A DNA stretch of 32,056 nucleotides from Mycobacterium sp. (GCF_025965855.1 NZ_JAOPWB010000160.1:1-32056); one strand, 5' to 3'; positions 1 to 11,011 are shown, numbered from the stretch's first letter. Made by a program: numbers and translations. The notes: generated by a model from the letters alone, not told the origin.

Positions 1-1373
1 GCCAACAACGCCGGCGCCACCCCCACCGGCACATCCACACCCACACCCGACCAACCCGACACCAGATCCCGCTCCCCAGAATCCAGCAACGACACCTCAC
101 CCACCACCACCGACGCATCAGCGACCAGGAGGCGGTTTAGCAGCATTTCGAATCGGGTTACGTGCCTGGCGATTTCCTCGGCGGTGTACCGCTCCGGGTT
201 CCACGCGAACTGAATCCGCGGCGTACCGTCACCCAGCCATGGGTAGACGTTGATCGCGATGTCTTGCACAGGATTGGTGGTCAGCACGTCGTAGGTCACT
301 TGCGAAGGTCCGAAAGCGAACGGCGTCGCGAAGTTCAAAACGTTGACTACAGGGCCGAATTCGACATTCATGTCGAGGCGCGTCCCACCTGCGATGAGCT
401 CGGGCCAGCGCCGGAACTGTTGATGGCGCAGCGCTCCGATCAGGGCCGTGCCGACCCGGTCCGTCACCGCACCGATGGTGTCGCAGTCTTCGACGCAAAC
501 GAGCAGCGGCACCAGGTTAGACACCATGCCCGTACTCTTCTTCAGCGCCGCGGTGGTCCGCGCCGACACCGGTAAAGACATTGAAATGGTCCGACGACCG
601 GTGGTTTTCGCGAGAAATATTGCCGTCGCGGTGACTACCCTTGCAACGTCGAACTGACCATCCGACAGTTGATGGGTGCAGACCAGCTCGCGAACCGAGG
701 GGTGGCGTGGGGCCACCGACCTTTGCGCGCCCGCCAGGTCAGTGACGTTCAGAGGTCCGCGTACGACCGTCTTCCAGTACTCGGCATCGGCCCGACTCCG
801 CGACGATCCTTGATATTTCCGTTCTGATTCGCGTATCAGCCCGAATGCGGAGAAGTCGACTTCGCCGGTGTCGGGGGGCACCGACCCGGAGTAGACCGCC
901 GCGACGTGCCGGATCAGATTGTCGGCGCCGAACCCGTCGAACAAGACGTGGTGGGTTCGGAGGTAGAAGTACGACAACTGGCCCGTGATGCGCAGCAGCA
1001 CAAACTCGATGAGTCGGTCGCGGACCAAGTCGATCGGCCGACGGTAGTCGTTGTTCATCCAGCTACGGGCAGCGGCGACCGCGTCGGGTTCGTTTTGAAG
1101 ATTGATGATTCGCAAGGCTTTGGGGAAGGAGCGGTCGACGATGAAGACCGGTTCGCCGTCCTCAACGGATAGCCGCGCGCATGGAGTGCCGAATCGCGTT
1201 GCCGCAGCTTCGCACGCGAGCATCAGCCTCTCGGCGTCGACGTGGTGGTCGACCGCGAGAAAAGCGCCGAAGTTGTACGGCGTTTCGGGCTGCAGTTGTT
1301 GGGCCGCCCATATCGCGCGCTGGGCGGCGGTCAACGGTCCGAGCTTTTCCGGTTGCGTCCCGTAATTGAGCAT
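1..1373 (-). CDS. Non-ribosomal peptide synthetase, N-terminal condensation domain (partial, runs off left edge)
   Basis: An uninterrupted reading frame of 457 codons runs from an ATG at 1373 to the left edge with no stop. An LTAAQRAIW-type entry motif lies near residues 14-22. The condensation catalytic motif HHVLFDG is at about residues 141-147, with both histidines and the aspartate present. From about residue 425 the sequence passes into the linker before an adenylation domain (SLLDSGERDLVSGWS). The visible order is therefore C then the start of A, and the rest lies outside the window. An AAGGAA ribosome site precedes the ATG by about 12 nt. The gene follows the mutase gene by 78 nt and is most likely the third gene of the pabAB operon. 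A synthetase that starts with a C domain expects an acyl or aminoacyl donor made elsewhere; which one cannot be seen here. Confidence 0.88.
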   Translation of the reverse strand, partial: MLNYGTQPEKLGPLTAAQRAIWAAQQLQPETPYNFGAFLAVDHHVDAERLMLACEAAATRFGTPCARLSVEDGEPVFIVDRSFPKALRIINLQNEPDAVAAARSWMNNDYRRPIDLVRDRLIEFVLLRITGQLSYFYLRTHHVLFDGFGADNLIRHVAAVYSGSVPPDTGEVDFSAFGLIRESERKYQGSSRSRADAEYWKTVVRGPLNVTDLAGAQRSVAPRHPSVRELVCTHQLSDGQFDVARVVTATAIFLAKTTGRRTISMSLPVSARTTAALKKSTGMVSNLVPLLVCVEDCDTIGAVTDRVGTALIGALRHQQFRRWPELIAGGTRLDMNVEFGPVVNVLNFATPFAFGPSQVTYDVLTTNPVQDIAINVYPWLGDGTPRIQFAWNPERYTAEEIARHVTRFEMLLNRLLVADASVVVGEVSLLDSGERDLVSGWSGVGVDVPVGVAPALL

Positions 1374-1451
1374 ACTTATTACTGATTTCCTTAATTAGGC
1401 GGCGTCCGCCGACCCACTGCAGTTTCTTGTACGTGCCGGGCTATGTGACGC

Positions 1452-1769
1452 TTATTTGTCGATGATTAGGTCTTCTAAACGGCACGATTCCTGGGTAAGC
1501 ACGTCCATGAGCCGCTCGATGAAGGCTTGCTCGAGACCCATCAACCGACCCTCTCTGATCGACTTCGCACGGACGTGCTCCAGCCGGTGCGGCTGCATCA
1601 TCGGGACGCTTCCCTGCCGTTTGAGTTCGGCGATCTCCGCGCACAGCCGCATACGCTCGGCAATCACGGCGATCATCGCAGTATCGAGCTGATCAAGACG
1701 CTGGCGGCACCTGTCCAGCGCAAAGCCGACATCCCGCGTTCGAGTACTGTGCGCAAGCTCTTCTGTCAC
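1452..1769 (-). CDS. Chorismate mutase-like (AroQ fold), probable 4-amino-4-deoxychorismate mutase
   Basis: The 105-residue protein is all-helical and has the AroQ layout. By hand alignment to E. coli chorismate mutase, R22, R39, K50 and R62 match catalytic R11, R28, K39 and R51. The acidic residues D48 and E52, which contact the ring hydroxyl of chorismate, read Q59 and L63 here, within a PMMQPHR motif. The C-terminal helix ends TQESCRLEDLII. From memory, a similar MMQP-HR motif and C-terminus occur in mutases of p-aminophenylalanine pathways (PapB/CmlD type). With an aminodeoxychorismate synthase gene 80 nt upstream, the likely reaction is ADC to 4-amino-4-deoxyprephenate. Plain chorismate mutase or isochorismate pyruvate-lyase activity is the alternative. 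There is no signal peptide, so it should act in the cytosol. Confidence 0.78.
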   Translation of the reverse strand: MTEELAHSTRTRDVGFALDRCRQRLDQLDTAMIAVIAERMRLCAEIAELKRQGSVPMMQPHRLEHVRAKSIREGRLMGLEQAFIERLMDVLTQESCRLEDLIIDK

Positions 1770-1849
1770 CGCAATTCTCCATTCCTACTCATTGACGTCG
1801 AGTACCTTGACTTCATTGCACATCGGGGGCGTGTGCCGGCACGCAGAAG

Positions 1850-3979
<2,130 letters not shown>

Positions 3980-4027
3980 AGCATTATCCCTCCAACAGGA
4001 TGGCGGTCGAGTTGCCCGATAGCGGGA

Positions 4028-4101
4028 AGCCTATGGTCGGCGAATGCCGGCCAACCCCGATTGGCATGTTTAGAGAGGTATGGCCGGGCGGATCGAGTAG
4101 T
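4028..4101 (-). promoter_or_regulatory. Island promoter element, copy E (drives pabAB-mutase-NRPS)
   Basis: On the plus strand the half-sites are AGAGAGGT (4072-4079) and CGAGTAGT (4094-4101), 22 bp apart. A TAGGCT -10 hexamer (minus strand) lies at 4028-4033, 39 bp from the proximal half-site. Seven nt below it stands ATC, where the other copies have ATG. pabAB starts about 40 nt downstream, so the transcript would have a short leader containing GGAGGG. The same architecture recurs at four other island promoters. A LAL/LuxR-family activator site is inferred. Confidence 0.7.
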
Positions 4102-4197
4102 CGCAGTGGCCGAACACGGTACACAGCAGTTGCAGTGGGCAGCGAAAGCTTTGGCTGGCACGTATTACCGCTCGCCGCGAGGGAGATTGGAGCCAAA

Positions 4198-4222
4198 CAC
4201 CGTCCCGCCCGGTTGAACGGTG
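4198..4222 (-). terminator. Possible terminator after the ThDP enzyme gene
   Basis: CACCGT and ACGGTG form a 6-bp stem around a 13-nt loop, followed on the minus strand by TTTGG. It lies 19 nt past the stop of the ThDP gene and ahead of the pabAB promoter. The stem is short and the U-tract poor, so this is a weak call. Confidence 0.3.
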
Positions 4223-4240
4223 CCGGTGTCAACATCGCTA

Positions 4241-5989
4241 TCAGCGAGTGTTGGCAGCAACCCCGTTGCTGCAATGGGCGAGTGAGATCTGCCTACCGAT
4301 AACTGATTTCGTAATCGACGGCCCGAGGAATGGCGCATACGGAGGGATTTCCTCGGCCGCACACTCGACGCTGATCACCGATGGGCCGTCGACCTCGAGC
4401 GCCGTGCGCATCGCGGCGCCGAGTCCTCCGGGGTCCGCGACATCGACCGATGGAAGCCCCGGAAACATGGCAGCCAGACCGGCGCCGAGCCGGCTCGCCG
4501 TAAACCGGTTGTGGCTGTGCCGGTCGCCGTAGGCCAACTTCTCACTGGTCGCGCACATTGCGTGGGAGTTGTTGTTGAACAATATGAATGTCACCGGTAG
4601 CCGATACTGCACGGCGGTGTGCACCTCCATGCCGTGCATGAAGAAGGCGCCGTCTCCGGCGATCACGACGACGCGCCCGCGGGGCACTCGGACCTTCGCA
4701 CGCGCGAACGCCATCCCGATGCCGGCCCCAAAGCTGTACCCCATGCCGCCCATACCGAGGCCGACCGCGAACCGGCCCATCCGCCGCACGGGCAGGTAAT
4801 GCACGGCCGCCGCGCCGGCGTTGCCGGCGTCCACGACAATGTCGACGCTGTCTGGCAATAGCCGATCCAGAACGTTCATCGCGTCGCGGTAGCGCACGCC
4901 CGAACCGTCGAACAGCGGCGGGCTCAGCTCCGTGTGCGATACCACATCGGGCACCCGAACCCCGGTAGCGCGTCCACGCCCGATCAGCGCACGGGCCAGC
5001 GCCCGCAACGATGTCCGCAAATCATCGGTATGGACATGGGTGCACGGGATGTATGGTGGCTCGGATCCGATCGAGAGCGTATGCACCGTCGCCAGTGCAT
5101 CGTCGAGGCCGGCGCGTGCCGTTACCGGCAGCCGGGTACCAACCACCAGACACAGGGCGCTGCCGGCCACCGCCTCCGCCACCCCCGGATGGCCCATGAC
5201 GCCGGTGACCCCAAGCATCGAGGACGAGCCGAAACCCGGTGTCCCGGCGGCATCTTTGGCCTGCGGCACGCACGCTACCTGAGCGCGAAGCACCCCCCGC
5301 AGTGATGCCAGTTCGGCTCGTGCATCGTCGCGGACCACCTGCTCACCGGCGATGATCGTGATCGGTCCGGTGGCCCCCCGCAGCGCCTGAACGATCGGAT
5401 GGGGGTCGCCGATGACGGGGGGCCGCTCGTGCTTGTGGCCGCCGTTGCGATCGTTGGTCCGTAAGCACGCCTTCTGGATGTCCTTGGGCAGCAACAGCAC
5501 CGCGGGCCCGCCTGCTCGTGCCGCCGCGACTGCGGCCGGTAGAGCCGAGACGATCTCGGCCGGGGTCAGCACGCGCCGGCAGAAGACAGACACCCCGGAG
5601 AACAGCGCCTCGGCATTCAGCGATCCGTTGCGGCCGCTGGTGTCCTCGAAGCTGCCACGGCCGTCCAGCGCGGTCGGCGGCTGACCCACCAAGGCCAATA
5701 CCGGCACGCGGCTGGCGAACGATTCCCCCAGTCCCGGAACAAGGTTCAGCGCGCCTCCACCGGACGTTGCCGCCATCACACCCAGGCCACCGCCGCTGCG
5801 ACTGTACCCGTCGGCCATCGTGGCGGCGGAGAACTCGTGCTTGGCCAACACCGCGGTGATGTCCGAGCGGAGGAATGCGGCGTCGTAGAGGTCTTCGATG
5901 TTGGCGCCGTCGACCCCGAAGATGTGTTCGATTCCGATTGTCGCGAGATGACTGACGATATGGTCGACCACGCGGTGCCTCCTAGGCAT
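4241..5989 (-). CDS. ThDP-dependent enzyme of the acetolactate synthase/decarboxylase superfamily
   Basis: The 582-residue protein has the three-part layout of this superfamily. The N-terminal pyrimidine-binding domain carries the catalytic glutamate (Glu52 in AKHEFSAATM). The central domain spans roughly residues 190-340. The C-terminal PP-binding domain shows the ThDP/Mg motif from GDG at 445-447 to NNN at 472-474. Family members decarboxylate 2-oxo acids and either release the aldehyde or join it to an acceptor. The substrate cannot be read from sequence. An arylpyruvate is a reasonable guess given the ADC pathway next door; obafluorin biosynthesis pairs such enzymes. The gene starts 4 nt after the AT1 stop, so the two are probably translated together. 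The ATG at 5989 has AAAGGA upstream. A GTG at 5971 preceded by AGGAGG would remove six residues and is an equally good start. Confidence 0.85.
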   Translation of the reverse strand: MPRRHRVVDHIVSHLATIGIEHIFGVDGANIEDLYDAAFLRSDITAVLAKHEFSAATMADGYSRSGGGLGVMAATSGGGALNLVPGLGESFASRVPVLALVGQPPTALDGRGSFEDTSGRNGSLNAEALFSGVSVFCRRVLTPAEIVSALPAAVAAARAGGPAVLLLPKDIQKACLRTNDRNGGHKHERPPVIGDPHPIVQALRGATGPITIIAGEQVVRDDARAELASLRGVLRAQVACVPQAKDAAGTPGFGSSSMLGVTGVMGHPGVAEAVAGSALCLVVGTRLPVTARAGLDDALATVHTLSIGSEPPYIPCTHVHTDDLRTSLRALARALIGRGRATGVRVPDVVSHTELSPPLFDGSGVRYRDAMNVLDRLLPDSVDIVVDAGNAGAAAVHYLPVRRMGRFAVGLGMGGMGYSFGAGIGMAFARAKVRVPRGRVVVIAGDGAFFMHGMEVHTAVQYRLPVTFILFNNNSHAMCATSEKLAYGDRHSHNRFTASRLGAGLAAMFPGLPSVDVADPGGLGAAMRTALEVDGPSVISVECAAEEIPPYAPFLGPSITKSVIGRQISLAHCSNGVAANTR

Positions 5990-5993
5990 GATT

Positions 5994-7427
5994 TCATCCT
6001 TTGGAGCGTCGTACCGATATCAACTGCAAGGACTGGCCCGTTCGCCTTGCATCCGCCCCCGACTGCACACTTTGACCGCTGCGCCGTGCCCCTGCGGTGC
6101 TGATCCAGAAGCGCGTGTGCTGCAACGGCATGGTGGGCAGCACCGGATGGGGTTCCGGCGGGTGCGGCGTCTCCGGCGGGTAAACGCCGTGGGTGGCATT
6201 GACGTTCGTGTGAAAGCGGAGTGTGTCGTCACCGTCGTGCCAGAGAGTGCCGACGCTGTGATGATGGGCCTCGCCCAGTGTTTCGGTGATGGCATGCGTC
6301 AGCATCGGATGCGGGCTGATTTCGATGAATGTGGCGTTGTTCTTCGCCGCCGCGGCGATGGCGCTGCTGAATTGCACCGGTTGGCGCAGATTCGCCACCC
6401 AATATTCGGCGTCGAGCACCGGCGTGCACGCGGTGTCGCTCACCGTGGAAATGAAGGGTACCGCCAGCTTCCCCGGTTTCAGGCCGGCCAACGCTGCGCG
6501 TAGTTCGGGCACGATGGGGTCCATCAGCGGGCTGTGCGAGGCCACCTCGACGTTCAGCCGTCGGGCGAACCGGTTACGCCGCCGGACCGCGGTGATCACC
6601 GCATCCACTTGGGCCGGCGGCCCCGCGACCACCGTTTGACGCGGCGAGGAGATGCCCGCCACAGCGACTCCGGGATAGTCACCGATCAGCCGCGCAGTCC
6701 TTGCGGCATCGAGCTCCAGTGACGCCATGGTGCCCCGGCCGGCCAGCCGGGCCATCAACCGCGACCGGATCGCGATCATCCGCAACCCCTCGGCTACGCT
6801 CAACGCCCCGGCCACCACGGCCGCGGTGACCTCACCCATCGAGTGTCCAACCACCGTATCGGGGATCGTCCCGTAGGCACGCCACAATTCGGTGAGCGCC
6901 AACTGCAGGCCCATTAATACCGGCTGCACCCGAGCCTCCCCGACCACCGGCCCGCCCGCAGCCAGCACCTGCTGCAGCGAAAAGCCCACCTCTTCAACGA
7001 ATACGGGCTCCAACTCGGTCACAGCCGCCGCAAATTCCGGCTCGTCGGCCAACAGCTGACGGCCCATCCCCGCCCACTGCGATCCCTGACCGGAATACAC
7101 GAACACTGTCCCCGGTGCACACGGCCCGTCGTGCGGGCCCACGACACCTTGGGCGGGCCGGCCTGTCGCCAGCGCCGCCAATCCGGCTACTGCCTGGGCG
7201 CAATCGCGCGCGCACACCGTGGCGAAAAAGGGATGCCAGGCCCGATGATGGTTGAGGGTGTGTGCCACGTCAGACAATCGCACCCCGGCGCCTTCACCAG
7301 TCATCCATTCAGCCATGACGCCGGCCATCGACGCGACACGCGCCGGCGTCCGGCCGAAGAGCACCAACGTGCTCACGGCCGGCTCACAATCGGGCACAAT
7401 GGTCGCCTCGTCGAAGGTGTCCGTCAT
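5994..7427 (-). CDS. Free-standing PKS-type acyltransferase (AT1)
   Basis: The 477-residue protein is an excised polyketide synthase segment. Residues 18-95 match the linker that normally joins a ketosynthase to an AT. The AT domain has GQGSQ (113-117), active Ser196 in GHSMGE and catalytic His298 in VASH. After the domain comes the proline-rich post-AT linker of mycobacterial Mas/Pks-type synthases (PEPHPVLPTMP, then TRFWIS). No ketosynthase or carrier domain is attached. The VASH box resembles the YASH-type box of methylmalonyl-selective ATs rather than HAFH of malonyl ATs. It would load an extender unit onto a carrier protein in trans. The tail holds an imperfect repeat, ARRSGQSVQ and ARRTGQSLQ. 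The ATG overlaps the stop of a 44-codon leader ORF as ATGA, so coupling is likely. AT2 at 20.5-21.8 kb is a close paralog. Confidence 0.85.
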   Translation of the reverse strand: MTDTFDEATIVPDCEPAVSTLVLFGRTPARVASMAGVMAEWMTGEGAGVRLSDVAHTLNHHRAWHPFFATVCARDCAQAVAGLAALATGRPAQGVVGPHDGPCAPGTVFVYSGQGSQWAGMGRQLLADEPEFAAAVTELEPVFVEEVGFSLQQVLAAGGPVVGEARVQPVLMGLQLALTELWRAYGTIPDTVVGHSMGEVTAAVVAGALSVAEGLRMIAIRSRLMARLAGRGTMASLELDAARTARLIGDYPGVAVAGISSPRQTVVAGPPAQVDAVITAVRRRNRFARRLNVEVASHSPLMDPIVPELRAALAGLKPGKLAVPFISTVSDTACTPVLDAEYWVANLRQPVQFSSAIAAAAKNNATFIEISPHPMLTHAITETLGEAHHHSVGTLWHDGDDTLRFHTNVNATHGVYPPETPHPPEPHPVLPTMPLQHTRFWISTAGARRSGQSVQSGADARRTGQSLQLISVRRSKG

Positions 7428-7558
7428 GCCGTCGCCCCCACGCGCTCGCTCGTGGTCGAAATCGGCGGAAACCGCCAGAGGCCAACCCGGGGAATGCTTT
7501 TAGCTGACGAATCCATTTGGCGGACCCCACCGGCCGTCCCCTCGGCAATGAATGTCAT
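7424..7558 (-). CDS. Small leader ORF upstream of AT1 (44 aa), putative leaderless start
   Basis: A 44-codon frame begins MTFIAEGTAGG and ends in a TGA that overlaps the AT1 start as ATGA. Its ATG stands exactly 7 nt below the TACAGT -10 hexamer, so it would sit at or next to the 5' end of the mRNA. No ribosome site precedes it. Leader ORFs at the equivalent place before LAL regulator 1 and AT2 share glutamate-glycine at codons 6-7. The peptide matches no family I know. Its role may be translational coupling rather than a stable product. Confidence 0.45.
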   Translation of the reverse strand: MTFIAEGTAGGVRQMDSSAKSIPRVGLWRFPPISTTSERVGATA

Positions 7559-7565
7559 GCGGTGA

Positions 7566-7639
7566 ACTGTATGGCGGCTGGGGACGGACTCGGCGCGATT
7601 AATCTGACTCGAGTGGTAAACGCGCGCACATAGAGTGGT
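7566..7639 (-). promoter_or_regulatory. Island promoter element, copy A (drives AT1-ThDP enzyme)
   Basis: Plus-strand half-sites are CGAGTGGT (7610-7617) and AGAGTGGT (7632-7639), 22 bp apart. The minus-strand -10 hexamer TACAGT is at 7566-7571, 39 bp from the proximal half-site, and an ATG follows after 7 nt. The layout is shared with four other island promoters. Confidence 0.7.
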
Positions 7640-7799
7640 GTGGTTGTCGCGTGACGTAGGAACTCCGGGTTTCGCTATCGGTTCGAGCGACCTGGCGCAC
7701 CGGCCATAGTCGCTCGTGGCACGCGGCGACTCCACGCGACGCCGGTTGCCGGAGAAGCGGTTTGGAGACGCTGCGAAAACAGCGACCGGCGCGCCAGAC

Positions 7800-10514
7800 T
7801 CAACCGGCCCGGTGGTGGTCGTGGGGCCCGTCGCTCAGCGCGTCGTTGCAATTTTCGGATAACGCGTTGTGTCCGGGTGCATCCCGACCCATTACCTGGA
7901 CTAGCTGATCGCGATGGTTGATGCCGAGCTTGGTGAAGATGCGGTACAGGTGTCCCTCCACCGTGCGCACTGAGATGACCAACCGCTCTGCGATCTGACG
8001 GTTGGACAAGCCGGCGACCACCAGCATCACAATCTGGCGCTCGCGGCCGCTGAACGGTAGGGGTCGTGCGGCGGCCTCGAGCGCCGGTGTACGCAGTCCG
8101 CATTCGCCGGCCAGCCGGTAGGCCCACGTCGACGACTCGACTTCCTTGGCCCGGTCACCTCTGCGTGCATGCTCGCCGGCCGCCTGTGCTGACGCGTCGG
8201 CGGCAAGAGCGCATGAACCCATATCGGCGAACCGGCGTGCCGCGGCGTCGAGCACACTGCCGTCATGGCGGGCCAGGCCGCGTGCATGCGTGGCGACCAC
8301 TTCCCCCAAGGGAGTGTTCATCGTTGCGGCGAGCTCCTCCAGTCGCGCAGCATGCCTACGATCGCCGAAGCGGACGGCCGTATGCAGGGCACGCATCTCC
8401 ACGGCATGCATCCCGGCTTCTTGCGCGATCTGTGCCGCCTGCAACGCATGCGCCTGGGCGGTCACCGTTTCGCCGGCGGATGCCCGCTCCCAGGCCTGGG
8501 CAAGCTGCAACTCCGGCAAGAACACCGCGACCTGAGGCCCGTACGCTTCCTCGGCAATCCGCGACGCTGCGGCCGCTGCCTGGTGGTCTCCGCGGGCACC
8601 TTCGGCCTGGGCGTGCCGGGCGGCCACCAGGACCAACCACGGTGACGGAAAACCTCGCGACGACAGCTCCGAAATCGAATGGGCGAACGCAACGCTCGCG
8701 GATGACAGCTGACCGCGGGCAAGGTGTGTGAACCCAACCATGGCTTCGACCATCGCCTGTGCCGTAGGCACTCCCGCGGCCATCGCCGCGTAACGCTCGC
8801 AGATCCGCTCAGCCGCCGGATAGTCGCCGGCCGCCGTCGCGACCGAGACTTCGGCCACCCCAATGGCGAATTTCTGCGGTCCCGCTTTGCGCACCGTCGC
8901 TGCGCGCAACCCGGCATCGGCTATGCGCTTAACGTCGTCGAAGCGACCGGCGGCGGCCAACGCGCTCGCCGTCGGGGCAGCGGCCCAGGCGGTCGCGGTC
9001 GACGGTGCGTCGGACGCACATAAGCGTGGACCCATCGCCAGCGTCGACGCGACATCGCCGCTGAAGTAGGCAAATGACAATTCCAGCGCGTCGATAACGA
9101 GACCGATACCCGGCTCGGACGCGACACGGCTTCTCGCGTCGGCCAGTACGCGCTGCGCCGCTTCAATGCGTTGGCAAACCCAGAACAGGTTCGCTGCGCG
9201 CAGACAGCCCCACCGGGCTACCAGCCACGCGTCGGCGTTGTCGGGTTCGGCGTCGACCAGCACGGTCTCGGCTTCGTCGCCGCGCCCCTGCCAACTCACC
9301 GCCTCGGCGAGCACAAGTGCCGCGCGCAGACCGCCACCGCGATCGAAGGCGAACCGGGCCAATTCCTCTCCCAGTCCGATGTTCGACATCGCTACCGCAT
9401 CCGCCGCCGCCTGGATGACCAATTCGAGATCCGGCTCAACGTCGCTTTTCATCATGAACTGCGCCAACCGGATTCGGCCGCGCAGGTCGGGCGAGCGCAG
9501 GCGCTGCCTCTCGGCCTGCAGGTATTTCCTGACGGCTTGCGCCAAGATGCCGTTGAGTTGGCGTGAGCGAACCACCCCGGCTTGCTCAAGTGCCACTTCA
9601 CCGATGAAGGGGTCGTGCAATCTCGCGAGCGTCTGTGATCTGTCGGCGAACAACTGGATCATGCCGCGGCGTTCCAGGCGCGCCGCTGCGTCGGCATCAC
9701 AGATTTCGCGCAGGACTTCCCACTCCAGCAGCTCCGCGGTGGCCAAGACCTCAACGACTTCCAACTCCTCTGGCGCAAGGGCTCGCAGCCGAAACTCGAT
9801 GAGGTCGTAGAGTTCTCGGTCGGCGAGCAGCGGCCCTCGAAGTTGCCATTGGTCTCCCGTGCGGACCAGAGCACCCTTCTCGCGACTCGCGGTCAGCAAG
9901 CCCCGTAGCACCAGAAGGTTTCCGGAACTTCGGTCGTACAGTTCGTCGATCAAACGGGGCTCGACAGCGCCGCCGAGCACGGCGCTGGCCAGTACCCCGA
10001 CCTGCTCTCGAGTGAATGGGTCGATATGGATGCTGAGCAACATCCGTTCTTTTATCAGCGCGGTGATGGCATCAAGGACCGGGTCCCCCAGCCCGATAGT
10101 CACGATCAAGCGCGCACTGCGGCTTGTTGCAAGCTGATTCACGAGTGTTGCGGACAACGGATCGAGTAACTGGGCGTCATCGACGACGACCACTAGATTG
10201 TCGTCTTGACCCAGCGTTTTATGTGCAGCAGCCAGCATGATGGCCGGTTCGTGCGCAACGTCTAAGGTCACCGCGCGAGAAAATGGGCCCAGCGGTACGG
10301 CGCGACCCGTACGGGTGCCCAAGGCAAAACGCACAGTCCGGCCGGCCGACGCCGCGGCTTTTGCCAACATGCGGGCCAGCGTCGACTTACCCACCCCGCT
10401 GTCGCCAACTAACGCAACCCCTTGAAAGTCGCCGCCGTTAAGTGCCGACAGCGCCTGCCGGAACTCCACGTCGCGCGCCACAACGGGCCACGTCCAACCA
10501 TTTTCCCGCTGCAC
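7800..10514 (-). CDS. LAL-type transcriptional regulator 1 (AAA ATPase + LuxR HTH)
   Basis: The 904-residue protein belongs to the large ATP-binding regulators of the LuxR family (MalT/LAL type). An N-terminal NTPase has Walker A GDSGVGKS at 37-44 and Walker B LVVVVDD near 107-113. A long helical-repeat region makes up the middle. The last 70 residues hold a LuxR helix-turn-helix (SGRERQIVMLVVAGLSNRQI, then RTVEGHLYRIF). GTG at 10514 is chosen because both complete paralogs begin at GTG-CAG-(C/A)GG-GAA after a GGAGGTAC ribosome site, as here. An upstream in-frame start at 10598 would add 28 residues with no match in the paralogs. A copy of the island promoter element lies upstream, so the gene may be autoregulated. 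It probably activates the island genes when its sensor region binds an unknown ligand. Confidence 0.9.
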   Translation of the reverse strand: MQRENGWTWPVVARDVEFRQALSALNGGDFQGVALVGDSGVGKSTLARMLAKAAASAGRTVRFALGTRTGRAVPLGPFSRAVTLDVAHEPAIMLAAAHKTLGQDDNLVVVVDDAQLLDPLSATLVNQLATSRSARLIVTIGLGDPVLDAITALIKERMLLSIHIDPFTREQVGVLASAVLGGAVEPRLIDELYDRSSGNLLVLRGLLTASREKGALVRTGDQWQLRGPLLADRELYDLIEFRLRALAPEELEVVEVLATAELLEWEVLREICDADAAARLERRGMIQLFADRSQTLARLHDPFIGEVALEQAGVVRSRQLNGILAQAVRKYLQAERQRLRSPDLRGRIRLAQFMMKSDVEPDLELVIQAAADAVAMSNIGLGEELARFAFDRGGGLRAALVLAEAVSWQGRGDEAETVLVDAEPDNADAWLVARWGCLRAANLFWVCQRIEAAQRVLADARSRVASEPGIGLVIDALELSFAYFSGDVASTLAMGPRLCASDAPSTATAWAAAPTASALAAAGRFDDVKRIADAGLRAATVRKAGPQKFAIGVAEVSVATAAGDYPAAERICERYAAMAAGVPTAQAMVEAMVGFTHLARGQLSSASVAFAHSISELSSRGFPSPWLVLVAARHAQAEGARGDHQAAAAASRIAEEAYGPQVAVFLPELQLAQAWERASAGETVTAQAHALQAAQIAQEAGMHAVEMRALHTAVRFGDRRHAARLEELAATMNTPLGEVVATHARGLARHDGSVLDAAARRFADMGSCALAADASAQAAGEHARRGDRAKEVESSTWAYRLAGECGLRTPALEAAARPLPFSGRERQIVMLVVAGLSNRQIAERLVISVRTVEGHLYRIFTKLGINHRDQLVQVMGRDAPGHNALSENCNDALSDGPHDHHRAG

Positions 10515-10613
10515 CGGAAGACGTACCTCCCTGCTGTCACCGCGATTGCAGCGGCGCCGAAACGCAAACTCTTCTTGTCTGCTGCCCGCCCGCCGCAACG
10601 CAGTGCCGCCGTC

Positions 10614-10826
10614 CTACGCGATGAACCATCCCGAGTTTGCTGCCTCGGCGGGGTCCGAGAAGCTCGAACGGCGCCAGCTTTGCGGCCGACGAGAAAGCGC
10701 ACCGCAGCGTTGGTCTCCGGTTACCACAAAATTCACCGGCGGTATCCGCGTAGCGAATGCGGGACGGCCGGGACCGTGATCCAATAGCTTTGGGACCGGC
10801 GCCCTGCCCTCCCGTTTACATGCCAT
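10614..10826 (-). CDS. Small leader ORF upstream of LAL regulator 1 (70 aa)
   Basis: A 70-codon frame begins MACKREGRAPVP, with its ATG exactly 7 nt below the TACGCT -10 hexamer of promoter copy B. It ends 99 nt before the GTG of regulator 1. There is no ribosome site, which suits a leaderless transcript. The glutamate-glycine at codons 6-7 is shared with the leader ORFs before AT1 and AT2. No known family is recognised. It could be fortuitous, since the conserved ATG may reflect conserved promoter DNA. Confidence 0.4.
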   Translation of the reverse strand: MACKREGRAPVPKLLDHGPGRPAFATRIPPVNFVVTGDQRCGALSRRPQSWRRSSFSDPAEAANSGWFIA

Positions 10827-10833
10827 GCCCCGG

Positions 10834-10908
10834 AGCGTATGGGGCCCTCGAGCGGACATCGACAGAATTAGCTGGACTCGAGTGGTGGGCGCGCCCACAT
10901 CGAGTAGC
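10834..10908 (-). promoter_or_regulatory. Island promoter element, copy B (drives LAL regulator 1)
   Basis: Plus-strand half-sites are CGAGTGGT (10879-10886) and CGAGTAGC (10901-10908), 22 bp apart. The minus-strand hexamer TACGCT is at 10834-10839, with 40 bp to the proximal half-site and 7 nt to an ATG. It lies between regulator 2 and regulator 1, so regulator 1 probably has its own promoter and may control itself. Confidence 0.7.
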
Positions 10909-11011
10909 GCCAAGGGTAAACGCTCGCGTGGTACCCACCGCAACGGAGCCAAAAAGACGCGATGTCGAGTGGCGTCGCCCCGCCCTATGGGAGGGTCGCC
11001 CGCACCACGTG

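Noticed and set aside
10515..10598. Longer N-terminus for LAL regulator 1
   Set aside because: Both complete paralogs start at the GTG-CAG codon pair after GGAGGTAC, which is present at 10514. The extra 28 residues have no counterpart.
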